A stretch of 64,000 nucleotides of DNA. Origin: Phenylobacterium sp. (GTDB lineage: Bacteria; Pseudomonadota; Alphaproteobacteria; Caulobacterales; Caulobacteraceae). How positions within the stretch are numbered: the stretch's first letter is position 1; every line of letters begins with the position of its first letter. A program made the position numbers and the translations under genes. The stretch is taken from the NCBI RefSeq assembly GCF_013822795.1, contig NZ_PNLB01000010.1, positions 62,001-126,000 on the forward strand, in the 5' to 3' direction. Shown in pieces: positions 60,438 to 64,000 of this stretch. The notes under the pieces were generated by a model, which was not told where the DNA came from, searched no databases, and saw only the letters and a program-made list of their open reading frames with translations.

Positions 60438-61910
60438 CTACCACCACTTGGCGGGCTTGGTCTTGAAGTCGGCGGCCTTCTCGATCGCGCCGCCAAGCGA
60501 GAACAGCGTGCCCTCGTCCAGCGCCTTGCCGATCAGCTGCAGACCGAGCGGCAGGCCATTGGCGTCGACGCCGGCCGGAATGCTCATGCCCGGCAGGCCG
60601 GCCAGGTTCACCGTCACGGTGAAGATGTCGTTCAGGTACATCGCCACCGGATCGTCGGCGTTCTCGCCCAGCCCGAACGCCGCCGAGGGCGCGGTCGGGG
60701 TCAGCAGAGCGTCAACTTTCTGGAAGGCCTGGTCGAAGTCGTCGGCGATCCGGCGACGGACCTTCAGCGCCTTGACGTAATAGGCGTCATAGTAGCCAGC
60801 CGACAGCACATAGGTGCCGATCAGGATACGGCGCTTCACCTCGGCCCCGAAGCCGGCGGCGCGGGTGTTCTCGTAGGTTTCGGTCAGGTTGCCGCCGTTC
60901 TCGCGCAGGCCGAAGCGCATGCCGTCATAGCGCGCGAGGTTCGACGAGGCCTCGGCCGGGGCGACAATGTAATAGGCCGGCAGGGCGTACTTGGTGTGCG
61001 GCAGGGAGACCTCGACGATCTCGCAGCCGGCTTCCTTGAGCCAGGCGATGCCCTGCTCCCAGAGCTTCTCGATCTCGGGCGGCATGCCGTCGACGCGGTA
61101 TTCCTTCGGAATGCCGACCCGCAGGCCCTTCACCGACTTGCCAACGAAGCTCGGGTAGTCGGGAGTTTCGATATCCAGGCTGGTGGAGTCCTTCGGGTCG
61201 TGGCCCGACATCGACTTCAGCAGGATCGCGGCGTCCTCGACGGTCTTGGCGATCGGGCCGGCCTGATCGAGCGACGAGGCGAAGGCGACCACGCCCCAGC
61301 GCGAGCAACGGCCGTAGGTCGGCTTGATCCCGACGGTGCCGGTGAAAGCGGCCGGCTGGCGGATCGAACCGCCGGTGTCGGTCGCGGTCGCGCCCAGGCA
61401 TAGGTCGGCGGCGACCGCAGCGGCCGAACCGCCGGACGAGCCGCCGGGGGTCAGCTTGGCGTTGGAGCCTTCCGACCGCCACGGGTTCACCACCGGTCCG
61501 AACGCCGAGGTCTCGTTCGACGAGCCCATGGCGAACTCGTCGAGGTTCAGCTTGCCGAGCATCACCGCCCCGTCGCGCCACAGGTTGGCGGTGACGGTGG
61601 ATTCGTAGGTCGGGACGAAGTTGCCAAGGATGTTCGAGCAGGCGGTGGAGCGGACGCCCTCGGTGCAGAACAGGTCCTTGATGCCCAGAGGCGCGCCGTC
61701 GAGCGCGCCGGCCTCGCCTTTCGCCCGGCGGGCGTCGGAGGCCTTGGCCATCTCGATGGCCTTTTCCGGGGTTTCGAGGATGTAGGCGTTCAGCGGCTTG
61801 GCCGCGGCGACGACGTCGACGTGCGCCTTGGTCAGCTCTTCCGAGGAGAACGACTTGTCGGCCAGGCCGTCGAGGGCGGCCTTCAGGGTCAGGGAGGTGA
61901 GCGCGCTCAT
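60438..61910 (-). CDS. gatA: aspartyl/glutamyl-tRNA amidotransferase subunit A
   Basis: 490 residues, normal. Amidase signature with the Lys-Ser-Ser triad: Lys in [10 protein letters not shown] near 76, and [33 protein letters not shown] near 155-188. It supplies ammonia from glutamine in the GatCAB complex. The ATG shares one base with the gatC stop (TAATG), giving tight coupling. Confidence 0.97.
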   Translation of the reverse strand: MSALTSLTLKAALDGLADKSFSSEELTKAHVDVVAAAKPLNAYILETPEKAIEMAKASDARRAKGEAGALDGAPLGIKDLFCTEGVRSTACSNILGNFVPTYESTVTANLWRDGAVMLGKLNLDEFAMGSSNETSAFGPVVNPWRSEGSNAKLTPGGSSGGSAAAVAADLCLGATATDTGGSIRQPAAFTGTVGIKPTYGRCSRWGVVAFASSLDQAGPIAKTVEDAAILLKSMSGHDPKDSTSLDIETPDYPSFVGKSVKGLRVGIPKEYRVDGMPPEIEKLWEQGIAWLKEAGCEIVEVSLPHTKYALPAYYIVAPAEASSNLARYDGMRFGLRENGGNLTETYENTRAAGFGAEVKRRILIGTYVLSAGYYDAYYVKALKVRRRIADDFDQAFQKVDALLTPTAPSAAFGLGENADDPVAMYLNDIFTVTVNLAGLPGMSIPAGVDANGLPLGLQLIGKALDEGTLFSLGGAIEKAADFKTKPAKWW

Positions 61911-62197
61911 TATTCCACCACCTTCGGCACGACGAAGAAGCCATCCACGGTTTTCGGCGCGTTCGACAGCACCTTGGCCGGATCGCCGCCGTCGGTGACC
62001 ACGTCCTCGCGCATCGGCAGCGTCACGGCCACGGCCGAGGTCATCGGCTCGACCCCGTCGGTGTCGACTTCGCCCAGTTGCTCGATCCAGGTCATGATCC
62101 CGGTCAGCTCCTTGGCGAGCGCTTCCAGCTTGTCCTCGGGCTCGGCGATCCGCGCGAGCCTCGCGACCTTACGAACGGTCGCGGCGTCGATGGCCAT
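61910..62197 (-). CDS. gatC: aspartyl/glutamyl-tRNA amidotransferase subunit C
   Basis: 95 residues. [45 protein letters not shown] is the conserved core that wraps GatA and GatB, and the C-terminus ([19 protein letters not shown]) is typical. A GGAGG lies just before the ATG. First gene of the gatC-gatA operon, divergent from ruvX. Confidence 0.96.
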   Translation of the reverse strand: MAIDAATVRKVARLARIAEPEDKLEALAKELTGIMTWIEQLGEVDTDGVEPMTSAVAVTLPMREDVVTDGGDPAKVLSNAPKTVDGFFVVPKVVE

Positions 62198-62275
62198 GGG
62201 GCCCTCCTAATGGTTCGAGGCAGGGGTTAGCCGCGCGGGCCTCCCTTTGACAAGCGATGACCGCTAAGAAGCGGC

Positions 62276-62749
62276 ATGGCTGTCGTAGATCTGACCGAAC
62301 TTCCCGCCCTTTTGCCGCGCTATAGCGCCCTCATGGGGCTCGATCTGGGCGAGAAGACCATCGGCGTCGCCGTGTCGGACGTCACCCGCATGGTCGCCAG
62401 TCCCCTGGAGCTGATCCGCAAGACCAAGTTCACGGCCGAGGCGAACCGCCTGTTCGCCCTGATCGACGAGCGCGAGGTGGGCGCGATCGTCATCGGACTG
62501 CCGGTCAATATGGACGGCACGGAGGGAACGCGCTGCCAGTCCAACCGCGCCTTCGCACGCAATCTTCTGCGGCTCCGCGACATCCCGATCGCATTCTGGG
62601 ACGAGCGGATGTCGACCATGGCGGTGAACCGGGTGCTGATCGAAGAGGCCGACGTCTCCCGCTCCAGGCGCGCCGACCTCGTCGACAAGCTGGCGGCGGC
62701 TTGGATCCTCCAGGGCGCGGTCGATCGACTGGGCGAGCTGGAGCGTTAG
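62276..62749 (+). CDS. ruvX: Holliday junction resolvase RuvX/YqgF-like
   Basis: 157 residues of the YqgF RNase H-like fold. LMGLDLGEKTIGVAVSD near 19-35 carries the first acidic residue, VIGLPVNMDGTEG near 75 the next strand, and FWDERMSTMAVNRVL then DKLAAAWILQ the last. It probably processes nucleic acid, with 16S rRNA maturation or recombination both proposed for the family. The last 4 bases overlap the PilZ gene on the other strand. Confidence 0.93.
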   Translation: MAVVDLTELPALLPRYSALMGLDLGEKTIGVAVSDVTRMVASPLELIRKTKFTAEANRLFALIDEREVGAIVIGLPVNMDGTEGTRCQSNRAFARNLLRLRDIPIAFWDERMSTMAVNRVLIEEADVSRSRRADLVDKLAAAWILQGAVDRLGELER

Positions 62750-63117
62750 CCCAGCACCGAAATCCGGATCTGGCGCAGCGTTTCGCCCAGGCCGTCCTGG
62801 GGCTGGTCGAGATCGTAGGCGCGCAGCGTCCTGACGCCCACTTCAGGCGGACGGCGCCAGGCCACCTCGACCTCGCGTCCCATGCCGGTGACCAGATCGA
62901 GGATGCAGAAGGTGTCGGGCGCAGGCTCGTCGCCGGGCAGATTGATCCGTAGCCCGCCCTCCGACCGATCGAGGATCACGCAGGGACGCTTTCGCCCGCC
63001 CTCCTCGATCAGCAAGGCGGGCAGAAGCACCGGCTCGCGCGGCGTCGCGCGCCGTTCGATGCCGCCATTGGCCCGAGACCAGCGTTCAGTGGGCGACGTC
63101 GTATCAGGTGGTGTCAT
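62746..63117 (-). CDS. PilZ-domain cyclic-di-GMP receptor candidate
   Basis: 123 residues. The c-di-GMP motif halves RRATPR (near 22-27) and DRSEGGLR (near 50-57, the D/N-x-S-x-x-G box) are both present, so binding is likely. The rest is the beta-barrel. No output domain is attached, so it may work by contacting a partner. Convergent and overlapping with ruvX, and divergent from pyrB. Confidence 0.88.
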   Translation of the reverse strand: MTPPDTTSPTERWSRANGGIERRATPREPVLLPALLIEEGGRKRPCVILDRSEGGLRINLPGDEPAPDTFCILDLVTGMGREVEVAWRRPPEVGVRTLRAYDLDQPQDGLGETLRQIRISVLG

Positions 63118-63232
63118 TGGGAACTCCGGGGAACGAGCCTATCCTGAGTCAGCGTCCAATCCACAGGGCTGCGCCGCCCCCTGCGCCTCTCCACTTGGCG
63201 CCCGTCTCCGCCTCCCCTAAGAGGGCGCTTTA

Positions 63233-64000
63233 ATGACCGCAGCACCGACCGGCCTGAACGAAGTCCTTGGCAGGACATTCCCTTTTCCCAAGCGCCACTT
63301 CCTGTCCGTGGTCGATCTCAACCCCGTGGAAGTCACCGGGTTGCTCGATCTGGCCGACAGTTTCGTCGCGCTGAACCGCCAGACATCGAAGAAACTCGAC
63401 CTGCTCAAGGGCAGGACGCTGATGAACCTGTTCTTCGAGAACTCGACCCGGACCCAGAGTTCGTTCGAGCTGGCCGGCAAGCGGCTGGGCGCCGACGTGG
63501 TCAATATGAGCCCGCGGTCCTCGTCGATCTCCAAGGGCGAGACCCTGATCGATACAGCGGTGACGCTGAACGCCATGCAGCCTGACCTGCTGGTGGTTCG
63601 CCACTCCTCCTCGGGCGCGGCCTCGCTGCTGTCGCAGAAGGTCACCTGCTCGGTGATCAACGCCGGCGACGGCCAACACGAACACCCGACCCAGGCGCTG
63701 CTCGACATGCTGTCGATGCGCCGCGCGTTCGGCCGCGTCGCCGGCCTGCGCATCGCCATCTGCGGCGACGTGCTGCATAGCCGGGTCGCCCGCTCGAACG
63801 TCGGCCTGCTGCAGATGATGGGCGCCGAGGTGCGGCTCGTCGGTCCGCCGACCCTGATGCCGACCGACGTCGACCGCTGGAACGTCCAGGTCTTCCACGA
63901 CATGCGCAAGGGCATCGCCGGATGCGACGTGGTGATGATGCTGCGCCTGCAGCTCGAGCGGATGGACGGGGTCATGGCCCCCTCGCAGCGCGAGTACTTC
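63233..64000 (+). CDS. pyrB: aspartate carbamoyltransferase catalytic chain, C-terminus cut by window edge
   Basis: First 256 residues of an enzyme of about 310-330. It makes carbamoyl-aspartate in pyrimidine synthesis. The carbamoyl-phosphate motif [20 protein letters not shown] is near 68-87, then [13 protein letters not shown] near 96, the conserved [10 protein letters not shown] near 150-159 and [12 protein letters not shown] near 178. The start ATG is the first in frame after a TAA. A downstream pyrC is expected beyond the edge but not seen. Confidence 0.96.
   Translation, partial: MTAAPTGLNEVLGRTFPFPKRHFLSVVDLNPVEVTGLLDLADSFVALNRQTSKKLDLLKGRTLMNLFFENSTRTQSSFELAGKRLGADVVNMSPRSSSISKGETLIDTAVTLNAMQPDLLVVRHSSSGAASLLSQKVTCSVINAGDGQHEHPTQALLDMLSMRRAFGRVAGLRIAICGDVLHSRVARSNVGLLQMMGAEVRLVGPPTLMPTDVDRWNVQVFHDMRKGIAGCDVVMMLRLQLERMDGVMAPSQREYF

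Noticed and set aside
1-64000. CRISPR array or restriction/defence island
   Set aside because: No regularly spaced repeats, cas genes, methylase-endonuclease pairs or recognised defence genes were found.

Overview
The window is a very GC-rich, densely coded stretch of an alphaproteobacterial chromosome, most likely from the Caulobacteraceae (Phenylobacterium or Caulobacter type). The grounds are the rpoZ-rsh pair, a PEPxxWA-CTERM protein, NodT-type efflux, HfsA/HfsB-like and undecaprenyl-phosphate sugar transferase genes of the kind used for holdfast or capsule, a globin-coupled chemoreceptor, an EcfG-type sigma factor with GGAAC/CGTT promoters, and dispersed hairpin repeats typical of the class. 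No prophage, insertion sequence, CRISPR array or rRNA operon is visible. There is one tRNA, tRNA-Ser(GCU).

Layout. 1-7.7 kb: housekeeping genes (rsh cut by the left edge, rpoZ, a HAD phosphatase, folK), a NYN-domain protein coupled to a family 5-like uracil-DNA glycosylase, a PEP-CTERM protein, and the dapA-smpB-GNAT operon. 7.8-17.2 kb: a lytic transglycosylase, then a complete tripartite efflux system (EmrB-, EmrA- and NodT-like) facing its TetR regulator across two matching operators, a DUF1254 lipoprotein and a second TetR. 17.3-27.4 kb: two RNA methyltransferases, a MarR-GNAT fusion, HrpB helicase, an amino-acid permease, a metallo-hydrolase and an OmpR/EnvZ-like two-component system.

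27.6-32.4 kb is a stress and redox block: a KGG-motif protein, a single-chain EgtB-EgtD ergothioneine enzyme, and a divergent EcfG-type ECF sigma factor. Each of the last two has its own exact GGAAC-N16-CGTT promoter in the shared spacer, which I regard as the most informative signal in the window. A REP-like element and an M20 peptidase follow. 34.1-38.3 kb is a sensory module: a LuxR protein with a degenerate receiver, then, behind an AT-rich leader, a soluble protoglobin chemoreceptor overlapping a PAS hybrid histidine kinase.

38.4-50.9 kb holds acetyl- and acyltransferases, two HAD phosphatases, tRNA-Ser, small unknown proteins, an alpha/beta hydrolase, the polysaccharide genes, a homocysteine methyltransferase-like gene and a SAM methyltransferase. 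50.9-56.8 kb is looser and more accessory: an ArsR/SRPBCC pair, a GFA-type zinc protein, a 501-residue pentapeptide-repeat protein and a GST-like protein, separated by degenerate repeats. 56.8-64 kb returns to housekeeping: an RcnB-like protein, gatB, a Band 7 protein, gatC-gatA, ruvX, a PilZ protein and the start of pyrB, which runs off the right edge.

All functional assignments rest on motifs and family resemblance read by eye; no database search or folding calculation was run.
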